Of a DNA stretch of 64,000 nucleotides, positions 8,598-17,442 are shown in pieces. A program made the translations under genes and the position numbers. Positions within the stretch are counted from its first letter, which is position 1, and every line of letters begins with the position of its first letter. The stretch comes from Motilimonas eburnea (lineage in GTDB: Bacteria > Pseudomonadota > Gammaproteobacteria > Enterobacterales > CBDFNC01), in the NCBI RefSeq assembly GCF_021295345.1, contig NZ_JAIMJB010000011.1, forward strand, positions 1 through 64,000. The letters are read 5' to 3'. Below the pieces are notes generated by a model. It did not search any database, was not told where the DNA came from, and saw only the letters and a program-made list of their open reading frames with translations.

Positions 8598-10196
8598 CTA
8601 CCTATTCATGGCCACAAGCGATTTAAATTGTTCAACATAGGGGCTATTGCTGGTTTGGCTAAACATTAGCCCTGCATACACTAATAACAGGACAGAGATC
8701 ACCAAGGCGAAAGCCAGATTATGGCGTCGTCTTACCTGCAACATTTTATCGATATTGGTGTGAGAAATCGCTCCTAATACCGGCACTTTGGTGAGGGTCG
8801 CCAGCTCTTTAGGGCCGGTAATAATTGGCTTGATTTGACTAATAGCGAAGGCGACAAATACGCCCAAGCCGAGTCCGAGTAAGGTGACAATGCTGAGGAA
8901 AATAACCCGATTAGGCCCAACAGGATCACTGGGAACGCGAGGCGGCTCGATGACTTTAAACTCAACCCCTTCGGTTGATTGATCGGCCTTTTGTGACATG
9001 ATGGCGGATTCACGACGCTCTAGTAGTTGGTTGTATTGGCTTTTGGTGATGTCGTAGCCTCTGGTTAAGGCTGCCAGATCCGCCTCTACCTTAGGAACTA
9101 AATGTACTTTTTCTTGTAATTTAGCAACTTTTTCACGGTAGTTTTCGGCGCGAACTTTAAGGGAAGCAACCTCATTCTCAAGTTGACTCACATTTAAGCG
9201 CAGTGACTGAACAAAGGGAGACTCAAGGGCTTCGGCTGGCCGATTTTGTTGGTATTGTATGGCGGCTAACTCGGCGCGCTCTTGGCGCTGTTTGGCACGT
9301 AAATCTGCAATTTGCCGTTTTAGCTCAACGATGTCGGGGTGCTTATCGGTGTAGCGTAAGCTCATCTCATCCAGCATTTGATTGAGCTGAATAAGGCGAC
9401 TGTCATATTGAGTGACAATACTGCTGCTTAACACCGCTTGGCGAGGGGTGGGCGCTCGAGGGAGCGCTTCTTCATCTTCTAACTGGATGCGCGCTGAAAA
9501 TAATCGCGTTTGTGCTTCTTTTAATGCCAGCTCGGTGTTTTCGAGTTGCTCTTGCTCTGTGTTGAGCAAATCATAGTATGAGTTGCCCTGGCCGGGGAGC
9601 AGGTCGGCATATTGACGCTTGAACTCGGTCAGCGCTGCGTCATCGGCCGCCATGCGTTTCTCAAAATCACTGATTTGTTGGTTAAGGAAGCGCTGTGCGT
9701 TATCGGTATCGGTACGCGTTTCACCTAAGGTATCTTCAACAAAGATGGTGAGGACAGATTGCACCACAGACTTAGCCGAATCTGGATCCGGGTGGGTGTA
9801 ATTGAGGGTGAAAATTTTCTCGCGTTTGGTACGGCCGATTTTTATTTCTTTACTGAGGTTATCCACCAGTAAGTCGAATTCGTCGTTATTATTGGTCAAA
9901 ATATCGAGATCCGACATGCGCGCAATTTTCTCGACATTGGGGCGGCTTAACAAGGTTTTGACCATGAGGTTGAGTTGTTGATCTTTGAAAGTATCAACCG
10001 TTAACCCACGTAATAGTGGCTTGAGTAAGGAGTCAGTATCAACATAAACCCTGGCGGATGCCTTATATTGGTCTGGCATCTGCATGACATAGAACCAACC
10101 AATCGGGCAAAGTAGCCAAGCAATGATAATGATGAAGCGTCGCTTCATCCACACTCCCTTAACATAGAAGAGAGCTTTATCGATTAACTCCTTCAT
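8598..10196 (-). CDS. XrtA system polysaccharide chain-length determinant (Wzz-like)
   Basis: A 532-residue inner-membrane protein with an N-terminal transmembrane helix (about 18-37), a long periplasmic coiled-coil region rich in Glu/Gln/Leu (about 150-420), a second helix near 430-455 (IFLSIVTLLGLGLGVFVAF) and a third near 495-515. The proline-containing segment VIEPPRVPSDPVGPNR before the second helix is typical of Wzz/PCP proteins. It sets polymer length and partners the tyrosine kinase downstream. AAGGAGG precedes the start. It is the second gene of the export operon. Confidence 0.92.
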   Translation of the reverse strand: MKELIDKALFYVKGVWMKRRFIIIIAWLLCPIGWFYVMQMPDQYKASARVYVDTDSLLKPLLRGLTVDTFKDQQLNLMVKTLLSRPNVEKIARMSDLDILTNNNDEFDLLVDNLSKEIKIGRTKREKIFTLNYTHPDPDSAKSVVQSVLTIFVEDTLGETRTDTDNAQRFLNQQISDFEKRMAADDAALTEFKRQYADLLPGQGNSYYDLLNTEQEQLENTELALKEAQTRLFSARIQLEDEEALPRAPTPRQAVLSSSIVTQYDSRLIQLNQMLDEMSLRYTDKHPDIVELKRQIADLRAKQRQERAELAAIQYQQNRPAEALESPFVQSLRLNVSQLENEVASLKVRAENYREKVAKLQEKVHLVPKVEADLAALTRGYDITKSQYNQLLERRESAIMSQKADQSTEGVEFKVIEPPRVPSDPVGPNRVIFLSIVTLLGLGLGVFVAFAISQIKPIITGPKELATLTKVPVLGAISHTNIDKMLQVRRRHNLAFALVISVLLLVYAGLMFSQTSNSPYVEQFKSLVAMNR

Positions 10197-10234
10197 CAGC
10201 GGCCTCCTTGCTGGTTATAACGGATCCGGTGGAA

Positions 10235-10876
10235 TTAGAACCAAGCTTCAGGAATAATCAGTATATCGCCGGGAAGCATATTGGTATTGGCGCTGACGTC
10301 CCCTTTGCGGATCAAATCATCAAGACGAACGCGATATTGTTTCTGTTGGCCATTTTCGATACGGACTAAAGCGGTGTTATTGCCATCGGCAAATTCCGTT
10401 AGCCCTCCGACAGCGATCATGACATCCAATACCGTCATATATTGACTGTAGTTTAGCGCCTTGGGCTCGGTTGCTTCGCCAACAATACGCACCTGTTCAC
10501 TATAGGGGCCATTAAAGCCAGCCACGGTCACCGTCACTATGGGCTCACGTAAATAAGTGGCGAGGACCTCCTCAATCTCACGCGCTAATTGAGTAGGGGT
10601 CTTACCGCTGACGGGAATGTCTTCCACCAGTGAGGTGGTGATCATGCCGTCTGGTCGAACCACAAAAGAGCCAGAAATTTCCGGGTTGCGCCAGACGAAA
10701 ATATTGAGATTGTCGCCCGGGCCAATGAGATATTGATATTGATCGGCTTGCGTGGTGAGTGACGGCGTTAGGGTGGCCGAACTTGCTAATGGCGACGTAT
10801 TTTGACTGCTACAACCACTTAAACCAAAACACACAAATAAAATGAACAATGAGTATTGCTTGAACATGCTTTCCAT
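10235..10876 (-). CDS. XrtA system polysaccharide export lipoprotein (Wza-like)
   Basis: A 213-residue outer-membrane lipoprotein with lipobox LSGC (Cys about 22), then a polysaccharide export domain (YLIGPGDNLNIFVW, RPDGMIT) and an SLBB-type region. It is shorter than E. coli Wza (379 aa), as is usual for the XrtA-associated form. It is the first gene of the minus-strand operon, reading away from the initiating glycosyltransferase. An internal ATG three codons in would also keep the signal peptide; neither start has a strong ribosome site. Confidence 0.92.
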   Translation of the reverse strand: MESMFKQYSLFILFVCFGLSGCSSQNTSPLASSATLTPSLTTQADQYQYLIGPGDNLNIFVWRNPEISGSFVVRPDGMITTSLVEDIPVSGKTPTQLAREIEEVLATYLREPIVTVTVAGFNGPYSEQVRIVGEATEPKALNYSQYMTVLDVMIAVGGLTEFADGNNTALVRIENGQQKQYRVRLDDLIRKGDVSANTNMLPGDILIIPEAWF

Positions 10877-11025
10877 TGCTTTTCTCTCTCTGTGATAAGT
10901 AAGGAGGAGGTGAATACCTCAACTTTTATCAGCATAGTTCATGAAATTATGTTCGCGCAAAAATTGCACAGATAATAAAAGAATCATTTAGTTAGTGTTA
11001 GCAAACAGTCCATTTTTGCAGTCAA

Positions 11026-11062
11026 ATGTGAACAATATGTTAATTTGACATATTGTTTACAT
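11026..11062. promoter_or_regulatory. Long inverted repeat in the divergent operon promoter region
   Basis: Arms ATGTGAACAATATGT (11026-11040) and ACATATTGTTTACAT (11048-11062) pair at 14 of 15 positions around a 7-nt spacer. The right arm overlaps a TTGACA at 11045-11050. The site lies between the export operon and the biosynthesis operon and is the strongest operator candidate in this intergenic region. The binding protein is unknown. Confidence 0.6.
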
Positions 11063-11073
11063 CATAATGTGAT
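11045..11073 (+). promoter_or_regulatory. Putative sigma-70 promoter of the biosynthesis operon
   Basis: A perfect -35 hexamer TTGACA (11045-11050) is followed after 17 nt by TGTGAT (11068-11073), a partial match to -10. It lies 53 bp before the ATG of the initiating transferase and overlaps the inverted repeat, so a repressor there would block it. Confidence 0.45.
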
Positions 11074-11125
11074 GAGGATCAACTATCTTTAAAGGAGTCA
11101 AATATAGGCAAAGGGACACCGCCTT

Positions 11126-12526
11126 ATGAATCATTTCGCATTCGCAAGTACGGGTAAAGCCAGTAAGCTATTAGTGCTATCTGAATTGACGATTGTTTAC
11201 CTCGGCTTTCTGATCGTTTGTCTGTTTTTCTATACCAACCAATATGAGCAATTGCTAAATCAGCCGCAATTGCTGCTTGAAATCTTACTACTGCCATTAA
11301 CGATAGTGCTTTTGATGCTCAGTTTGGGTTTGTATAACCCTCGATTAAGGTGTGGTGGTGATGGTGTTGGTCGGCGCTTGATTATCATTTGCAGCTTGGT
11401 TTTATTGCTTGCCTTTTCGTTATCTAGCATTGATGCCCTTAGCTTGTCTTTTACGATGGCGGCCAGCTCAGTTTTACTCTCTTTGTTCATGCTGATGGGG
11501 TTTCGCTATTTTGTCTCTCGCCAGTTTGATGCCCTATTTCGTCGTAAGGTATTAGTGATAGGGGCTGGGAAACGTGCCGAGATTATACTGCAGCGGATGC
11601 GCAGAGAGTCAGATAAAAAAGGCTTTAATCTGATTGGCTTTATTCCCATGGTCGGCGATGCCGAGATTGACATGGGGGATTTGAAGCTGCAAAACATTAA
11701 CCTAGAGCAACCCAGTGCCTTAACCGAACTGGTTAAAACACAACGCATCGATGAAATTGTGGTGGCCTGTGATGAGCGGCGCGGACACCTACCGCTTCAG
11801 GCATTGTTTGCTTGTAAGTTATACGGCGTTGAAGTCATGGACGTGTTGACTTTTATTGAACGAGAAACTGGGCAAATAGCGGTAAATCAGCTGTACCCTA
11901 GCTGGCTGGTCTATTCCAATGGGTTTGTTCGCGCTGATAGTATTCGTAATATCGCTTCAAACTTAGTCAACCTGACTCTTGCGGTGATTATCCTCGCTTT
12001 CTTATGGCCGCTACTGTTGTTTGTGATGGCCGCTATTTACATGGAAGACAAAGGCCCTATTTTTTATCGCCAGACTCGAGTGGGTTATGGTGGCAAACCA
12101 TTTCAAATTCTCAAATTCCGCAGTATGCGCGTGGATGCTCAAGCCAACGGTGCGCAATGGGCAGCTAAAAATGACAGTCGTGCGACGCGAATTGGCCAAT
12201 TTATGCGTAAATATCATATCGATGAGCTGCCTCAAATTTTTAATATTGTTAAAGGTGAAATGTCATTTATTGGTCCACGCCCCGAGCAACCAGAATTTGT
12301 TGAGCGCTTATGTACTCAATTACCTTATTACTCCGAGCGCCATAATGTTAAGCCGGGTCTTGCGGGGTGGGCACAGTTAAAATACCCCTACGGTGCCAGT
12401 GATAAAGATGCGTTAGAGAAGCTTAAATATGATTTGTATTACGTTAAGCATCGTAACATCTGGTTTGATTTAGCTATCTTTGTGCAAACCATAGAGGTGG
12501 TTTGTTTTGCTCAAGGTTCTCGTTAG
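11126..12526 (+). CDS. XrtA system initiating sugar-phosphate transferase (EpsB/WbaP-like)
   Basis: A 466-residue polyprenyl-phosphate sugar phosphotransferase that would start repeat-unit synthesis on undecaprenyl phosphate. About four N-terminal membrane helices are followed by a CoA-binding/Rossmann-like domain (VLVIGAGKRAE near 149), another helix (about 275-305), and the catalytic bacterial sugar transferase domain with FQILKFRSMR, DELPQIFNIVKGEMS and IGPRPEQPEF. This is the form recurrently found in exosortase A loci. It is the first gene of the plus-strand operon. An AAAGGGA ribosome site lies about 9 nt upstream; another AAAGGAG at 11091 is too far away. Confidence 0.93.
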   Translation: MNHFAFASTGKASKLLVLSELTIVYLGFLIVCLFFYTNQYEQLLNQPQLLLEILLLPLTIVLLMLSLGLYNPRLRCGGDGVGRRLIIICSLVLLLAFSLSSIDALSLSFTMAASSVLLSLFMLMGFRYFVSRQFDALFRRKVLVIGAGKRAEIILQRMRRESDKKGFNLIGFIPMVGDAEIDMGDLKLQNINLEQPSALTELVKTQRIDEIVVACDERRGHLPLQALFACKLYGVEVMDVLTFIERETGQIAVNQLYPSWLVYSNGFVRADSIRNIASNLVNLTLAVIILAFLWPLLLFVMAAIYMEDKGPIFYRQTRVGYGGKPFQILKFRSMRVDAQANGAQWAAKNDSRATRIGQFMRKYHIDELPQIFNIVKGEMSFIGPRPEQPEFVERLCTQLPYYSERHNVKPGLAGWAQLKYPYGASDKDALEKLKYDLYYVKHRNIWFDLAIFVQTIEVVCFAQGSR

Positions 12527-12534
12527 GAGCGGCT

Positions 12535-13518
12535 ATGATGAATCTTTCCGAGCTGGCTCAGGAGCACAGTGCTCGAGAGCGCAGCGCTCAAGAGCGAGCC
12601 TCCCAAGAGCAAACTCTTCAAGATCGAAGCGAATCTGGTGATACCCTAACAGCAGAAGGTGAGCGTTTACTGCCTTTGGCTAATATGTGTGCCATGACGG
12701 TTGATTTAGAAGACTATTTTCAAGTGTCGGCATTTGAGTCTTTTAGTGATCGTGAGCAATGGCAGCAGTTTGAGTGTCGGGTAGAAGCCAATACCGAAAA
12801 GTTGTTAAACCTGTTTGAGCAGCACCAAATTCACGCGACTTTTTTTGTGTTAGGTTGGATAGCGGAGCATTATCCTCAGTTGATTAAGTCCATCGCCAAG
12901 GCTGGACACGAAATCGCTAGCCATGGCTATGACCACCAGCGGGTACACCATTTATCCAGACAAGGCTTTGCCGCCGATATCAGGCGCAGCAAAGCCTTAT
13001 TAGAAGACACTGGTGGCGTTGCAGTGCAGGGCTATCGTGCGCCGAGTTTTTCCATTAGTGAGCGTACACCTTGGGCCTATGATGAGTTGGCTAATGCCGG
13101 TTATCGTTATAGTTCGAGTGTTTACCCCGTTAAGCATGATCACTATGGCTCCCCCTTATTGCCCAGATTTGCTTTTTTGGCTCACCCTGATGTATTGGAA
13201 GTGCCTATTTCTACGCTCCAATTGATGGGCAAAAACTTCCCCATTGGCGGTGGTGGTTATTTTCGATTGTATCCAGAGACTTTGATGCAATGGGCTTTAC
13301 GTCGTTTTCATCGTCAAGCACAACAGCCTTATATTTTCTACATTCACCCTTGGGAGTTAGATCCTAAGCAGCCTCGGCCATTTCAACTGAGCAAGAAAAC
13401 GCAATTTCGGCATTATTTAAATTTACACAAAACCGAGCCGCGTATTGCGCGTTTATTGAGCAAATATCCATGGCGGCGAATGGATGAACTATTCTTAGAC
13501 AAGAACGAGCAAGGCTAA
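12535..13518 (+). CDS. XrtA system polysaccharide deacetylase
   Basis: A 327-residue NodB-type carbohydrate esterase. The domain begins MTVDLEDYFQVSAF (Asp-Asp equivalent in the first motif), with the zinc motif around HEIASHGYDHQRVHHLS and the pattern GYRAPSFSI. It probably removes N-acetyl groups from the nascent polysaccharide. TAGGAG overlapping the previous stop supports ATG 12535 or 12538. About 50 residues precede the conserved domain: a polar, charged Glu/Gln/Arg/Ser tract with imperfect repeats (SARERSAQERASQEQ) not usual for the family, with an internal ATG just before the domain. Confidence 0.9.
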   Translation: MMNLSELAQEHSARERSAQERASQEQTLQDRSESGDTLTAEGERLLPLANMCAMTVDLEDYFQVSAFESFSDREQWQQFECRVEANTEKLLNLFEQHQIHATFFVLGWIAEHYPQLIKSIAKAGHEIASHGYDHQRVHHLSRQGFAADIRRSKALLEDTGGVAVQGYRAPSFSISERTPWAYDELANAGYRYSSSVYPVKHDHYGSPLLPRFAFLAHPDVLEVPISTLQLMGKNFPIGGGGYFRLYPETLMQWALRRFHRQAQQPYIFYIHPWELDPKQPRPFQLSKKTQFRHYLNLHKTEPRIARLLSKYPWRRMDELFLDKNEQG

Positions 13519-13597
13519 CAACAAACTCGGCAGGCATTTACATAGCAGTAGCCTACATGACAAGGCCAAGAGGGCCGCGATGATGAGGGAATAGGCT

Positions 13598-14620
13598 GTG
13601 CAACTAAAGCAATTAACACCCGATACAAGACCACAGTGGGATGACTTTGTGATGTCCCACCCTGAAGGTGAGTTTTTTCACTTATCGGGGTGGCAACAAA
13701 TTTTTGAGCAAGTTTATCACCATCCATGTTGGTTTTATTATATTGAGCATCAAGGGCGTATTTTAGGCTTATTACCCCTGGCTCAGATCAAAAGTTGGAT
13801 TTTTGGTAACAAGCTTATCTCGCTGCCTTTTTCTGTTTGTGCTGGCATTTTATCCACCGATCCAGAAGCGACGCGCTTGTTGCTAGAGCAAGCCAAGACC
13901 TTGGCTACGAGCTTGAAAGTCGATTGTATTGAATTACGTCATCGACGCGACATGTTACCCGATTGGCTGACCAAGCCGAGCCATGAAAACTTTGCCTGTG
14001 AGCTCGCTGGCTCACCCGAGCAAATTTTAGCCGGGGTTAAGAAAAAACAACGAGCGGTAATTCGTCAATCCCTCGCTAATGGGCTGAGCTTTGAAATTGA
14101 GCAAGAGGTTGAGCCTTTTTATTCCATCTATTCTGAGAGTGTGCGCAATTTGGGCACCCCCGTGTTTGCCAAGGCGTATTTTCAAGCTTTGCTCGCCACC
14201 TTTCCCGAGTATATCGATATATTGACCGTTCGCTCACAGGGTCAACCTGTGTCGAGTGTCATGAGCTTCTACTTTAAGCATCAGGTCATGCCGTATTATG
14301 GCGGCGGTACCTTGTCGGCTCGTGAGCTAAAAAGTAACGACTACATGTATTACCAATTAATGTGCCATGGTGCTCAAAAAGGCATGACGCAATTTGATTT
14401 TGGTCGTAGCAAGTTAGGCAGTGGCGCCCATGCATATAAAAAACATTGGGGCATGGTGGCCCAGCCGCTGTTTTATCAAAGCTGTTTGGTAAAAAGCCAA
14501 AGCTTACCTAATGTCAGCCCGACTAACCCTAAGTATCAGTTGTTTATAAAAGCTTGGAAGAAGCTGCCTTTACCTATAAGTAGGGTGTTAGGGCCGGTAC
14601 TCGCAAAGGACTTAGGCTAA
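13598..14620 (+). CDS. XrtA/PEP-CTERM system-associated FemAB-like protein
   Basis: A 340-residue GNAT-fold protein of the FemAB type, which elsewhere transfers aminoacyl groups; in exosortase loci it is taken to modify the polysaccharide, substrate unknown. The C-terminal half carries the familiar VMPYYGGGTLSARELKSNDYMYYQLM and FDFGRSKLGSGAHAYKKHWG regions (each recognised as short blocks). The start is GTG, preceded by GAGGGA at 7 nt. Its TAA overlaps the next ATG (TAATG), so translation is coupled to the downstream glycosyltransferase. Confidence 0.88.
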   Translation: MQLKQLTPDTRPQWDDFVMSHPEGEFFHLSGWQQIFEQVYHHPCWFYYIEHQGRILGLLPLAQIKSWIFGNKLISLPFSVCAGILSTDPEATRLLLEQAKTLATSLKVDCIELRHRRDMLPDWLTKPSHENFACELAGSPEQILAGVKKKQRAVIRQSLANGLSFEIEQEVEPFYSIYSESVRNLGTPVFAKAYFQALLATFPEYIDILTVRSQGQPVSSVMSFYFKHQVMPYYGGGTLSARELKSNDYMYYQLMCHGAQKGMTQFDFGRSKLGSGAHAYKKHWGMVAQPLFYQSCLVKSQSLPNVSPTNPKYQLFIKAWKKLPLPISRVLGPVLAKDLG

Positions 14621-15855
14621 TGGAGAAAATACTTTATCTGTGTCACCGGATCCCATATCCCCCCAATAAAGGGGATAAGATCCGCTCGTACCATTGGCTG
14701 CAGTATTTAAAGCAAAGATATGACGTCTATCTTGGCGCTTTTATTGATGATCCTGAAGACTGGCAATACCAAGCCGTATTGCAGCCACAATTGGCGGGGT
14801 GTCATCTTGTGGCACGCCATCCTCTATGGCATAAGATGGCAAGCTTGCGTGCATTGATGGATCGGCGCCCATTAAGTTTGGCTTATTACCAAAGTAAACA
14901 AATGCAAAGTTGGGTTGAGGCCGTTATTCGTGAGCATCCGGATATTAAGGTATTAACTTTCTCGTCGGTGATGGCGCAGTTTGTTGGCCAAGAAGACCGG
15001 TTTCGGGTGATGGACTTTGTTGATATCGACTCGGATAAATGGCAGCAATATGCAGACAAAAAGAAAGGCTTGATGGCGTGGCTATACCGCCGTGAATACA
15101 ACACCTTAGCTAAGTATGAGAGCCATGTTGCCAGCACCTTCAACCTAAGCTTGTTTGTTTCGCAAAGCGAGGCTGATGATTTTCAGCAACGTCAAAAAGT
15201 GACCCCAACAACCCAAATCAATGACAATATTAGCTGGGTGCAAAATGGGGTTGATCTCGATTACTTTGATCCCAGTGTGGTCAGTGACGTATCGCCCTAT
15301 GCCGACAATGAGCAGGCGCTGGTCTTTACTGGGGCAATGGATTATTGGGCTAACATAGAGGGGGTGACGTGGTTTGTACAACAGGTGTGGCCACGTATTG
15401 TGGCGCAAAAACCTAAAGCGACCTTCTATATTGTGGGTTCAAATCCAACCAAAGCCGTTAAAAAATTAGCCAATCAGCCCGGCGTTATTGTCACGGGGCG
15501 CGTTGACGATGTGCGGCCCTACTTGAAGCATGCCTATTTGGCGGTCGCCCCGTTACGCATTAGCAGAGGGATCCAAAATAAGGTATTAGAAGCATTGGCG
15601 ATGAACAAGGTCGTGGTGGGCAGTCGTCATGCTTTTGTCGGGATAGGCAATGCCTCTGGTTCGCGAATGGCGGATACCAAGCAAGACTTTGCTCGCCATT
15701 GTGTTGCGGCGTTGAGTCAAGTGGCTCAACTCTATGACGGTCACACCCATACCGCGGCCGTTGAGTCTTTAGCGCGTCATTGGGTACAGCAGCATTTTAG
15801 CTGGCAAAATAGTTTTAACCGCCTCGAACATCTGATGGGCCAAGCCAAGGGCTAA
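14620..15855 (+). CDS. XrtA-associated glycosyltransferase, sugar transferase type 1
   Basis: A 411-residue GT4/GT1-fold enzyme. It starts with CHRIPYPPNKGDKIR, the signature of the 'sugar transferase, PEP-CTERM/EpsH1 system associated' family, and its C-terminal nucleotide-sugar site shows VAPLRISRGIQNKVLEALAM. It should add one sugar to the lipid-linked repeat unit in the cytoplasm. It overlaps the FemAB-like gene by 1 bp and stops 3 bp before the exosortase gene, so the three are one transcription unit. Confidence 0.92.
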   Translation: MEKILYLCHRIPYPPNKGDKIRSYHWLQYLKQRYDVYLGAFIDDPEDWQYQAVLQPQLAGCHLVARHPLWHKMASLRALMDRRPLSLAYYQSKQMQSWVEAVIREHPDIKVLTFSSVMAQFVGQEDRFRVMDFVDIDSDKWQQYADKKKGLMAWLYRREYNTLAKYESHVASTFNLSLFVSQSEADDFQQRQKVTPTTQINDNISWVQNGVDLDYFDPSVVSDVSPYADNEQALVFTGAMDYWANIEGVTWFVQQVWPRIVAQKPKATFYIVGSNPTKAVKKLANQPGVIVTGRVDDVRPYLKHAYLAVAPLRISRGIQNKVLEALAMNKVVVGSRHAFVGIGNASGSRMADTKQDFARHCVAALSQVAQLYDGHTHTAAVESLARHWVQQHFSWQNSFNRLEHLMGQAKG

Positions 15856-15858
15856 CCG

Positions 15859-17442
15859 ATGATGGCCTTACCTCAACCTTTAACTCAGACTAAGCCGCCC
15901 CTCGCCACCCGCCTTTGGCTGCCTTGGTTTGCACTAGCTGGCCTCCTGTTGCTCTGGTTATATAGCTTTGCAGTGACTTGGCTGACGATGGTGAAGATTT
16001 GGTACAGCATAGAAACCTTCGCACACTGTTTTTTTATTATTCCCATTAGCCTGTATCTAATATGGCAGCGTCGAGCGGCGTTGTCGTGCACCGCGATAGG
16101 CTTTTCTTGGTGGCCCGTTGGGTTACATTTTTGTCTGTTGTTAGGTTGGTTATTTGGCCTGCGCTTGGGTATTCAAGTGATTGAACAATTCGCGGTGTTG
16201 GCCATGTTACCTAACTTTGTTTGGCTGATTTGGGGCTCAGCCAAATGCAGGGTGATCTTGTTTCCTTTGCTTTATAGTTTATTTGCCTTACCGTTTGGCG
16301 AATTTTTGATCCCTTCTTTACAACACATTACGGCAGAAATGTCAGTATGGCTGTTACGCCTCAGTGGTGTGCCGGTATACCAAGAGGGCATGTTCTTATA
16401 CACCCCGGATGCGCGCTTTGAGGTGGCATGGACCTGCAGTGGTATTCGTTACTTGTTAGCCGCCTTGAGCTTGGGCTGCTTGTTTGCTTACTTGCATTTT
16501 CAAATCTACAGCAAGCGATTGTTATTTATATTGTTCTCTATCGCATTGCCGATTTTGGCTAATGGCGTTAGGGCGTGGTCAATTATCATGATTTACCATT
16601 TTATCGACCAAGGTATTGCCGGCGATGTGGATCATTTGATTTATGGGTGGTTTTTTTTCTCGCTCGTTATCGGGTTGTTGTTTTTAGTGGGATGGTGGTT
16701 TGCTGAGCCGGCTCAAGTGGATCAACTTGCCTCTACCGTTAATGAGTCACTGCGTCAGGGCGCTGATTTATTTGGCCATCTGTCAGGTATCGCTGCGTTA
16801 ATCTTGGCAGCGGTGAGTTTAGCGCTCGTCGCCGTATTCGCGGGCAACAGCCAACCCGCGGCGGTGACCTTTGCTGCTAAGCCTTTACCGACAGCAAGCT
16901 TGGGCTGGCAAGGTCCTGACTCAGTGAGGATTGGCGCCGATGCATTATCGTGGCAACCCCGCTTTGTTAATGCTGATCATCAATGGCTAGGGCAATATCG
17001 CTATCAGGGTAAGGTGCTCTATGTGTATAGCGCTTACTATCACCAAGAGCGACAAGGTAAAGAATTAGTCAGTGTACTCAATCGGTTATATAACCCAAGT
17101 CATTGGCATGTGTTAAGCCAGAACCGTTTTGAGGGGCAGTTCGATCAGATAACGCTGGTGGCTAACCAACTCCGATTGGGTAACGAATTGGGCGAACAAC
17201 AATTTGTCTATTATTGGTATCAGGTAGGACAGCATCCCTCGTTAGGTGGTATCAACACTAAGTTACAACAATGGTTACATGCGCCCTTTGGGCCCAGTCG
17301 CGGGCAAGTGTTTGCGATCATGGTGCCAAAGCAAGCCGATCTTGCATTGGTTGAGACCTTTATTAACCAGCATCTCGAGGGGCTGAAACGGTGGTTTGCC
17401 AATCCCGTTATCTTAGCCAAGGAGGCAAAAAATGGAGCGTAA
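15859..17442 (+). CDS. xrtA: Exosortase A fused to an EpsI domain
   Basis: A 527-residue polytopic membrane protease/transpeptidase that cleaves PEP-CTERM sorting signals. The catalytic triad is visible: Cys193 in WTCSGIRY, Arg238 in ANGVRAW and His259 in DHLIYGWFFF. About eight membrane helices cover residues 20-285. A further helix near 312-332 leads into a periplasmic EpsI-type domain (about 340-520), linked to polysaccharide production. ATG 15859 is followed at once by a second ATG. It sits among glycosyltransferases, as in other XrtA loci. Substrates must be encoded elsewhere. Confidence 0.96.
   Translation: MMALPQPLTQTKPPLATRLWLPWFALAGLLLLWLYSFAVTWLTMVKIWYSIETFAHCFFIIPISLYLIWQRRAALSCTAIGFSWWPVGLHFCLLLGWLFGLRLGIQVIEQFAVLAMLPNFVWLIWGSAKCRVILFPLLYSLFALPFGEFLIPSLQHITAEMSVWLLRLSGVPVYQEGMFLYTPDARFEVAWTCSGIRYLLAALSLGCLFAYLHFQIYSKRLLFILFSIALPILANGVRAWSIIMIYHFIDQGIAGDVDHLIYGWFFFSLVIGLLFLVGWWFAEPAQVDQLASTVNESLRQGADLFGHLSGIAALILAAVSLALVAVFAGNSQPAAVTFAAKPLPTASLGWQGPDSVRIGADALSWQPRFVNADHQWLGQYRYQGKVLYVYSAYYHQERQGKELVSVLNRLYNPSHWHVLSQNRFEGQFDQITLVANQLRLGNELGEQQFVYYWYQVGQHPSLGGINTKLQQWLHAPFGPSRGQVFAIMVPKQADLALVETFINQHLEGLKRWFANPVILAKEAKNGA

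Noticed and set aside
10877-11125. Possible sigma-54 promoter (TTCGCGC-AAAAA-TTGCA near 10950) for PrsR control
   Set aside because: The -24 GG is missing (CG instead), so it does not meet the GG-N10-GC rule.
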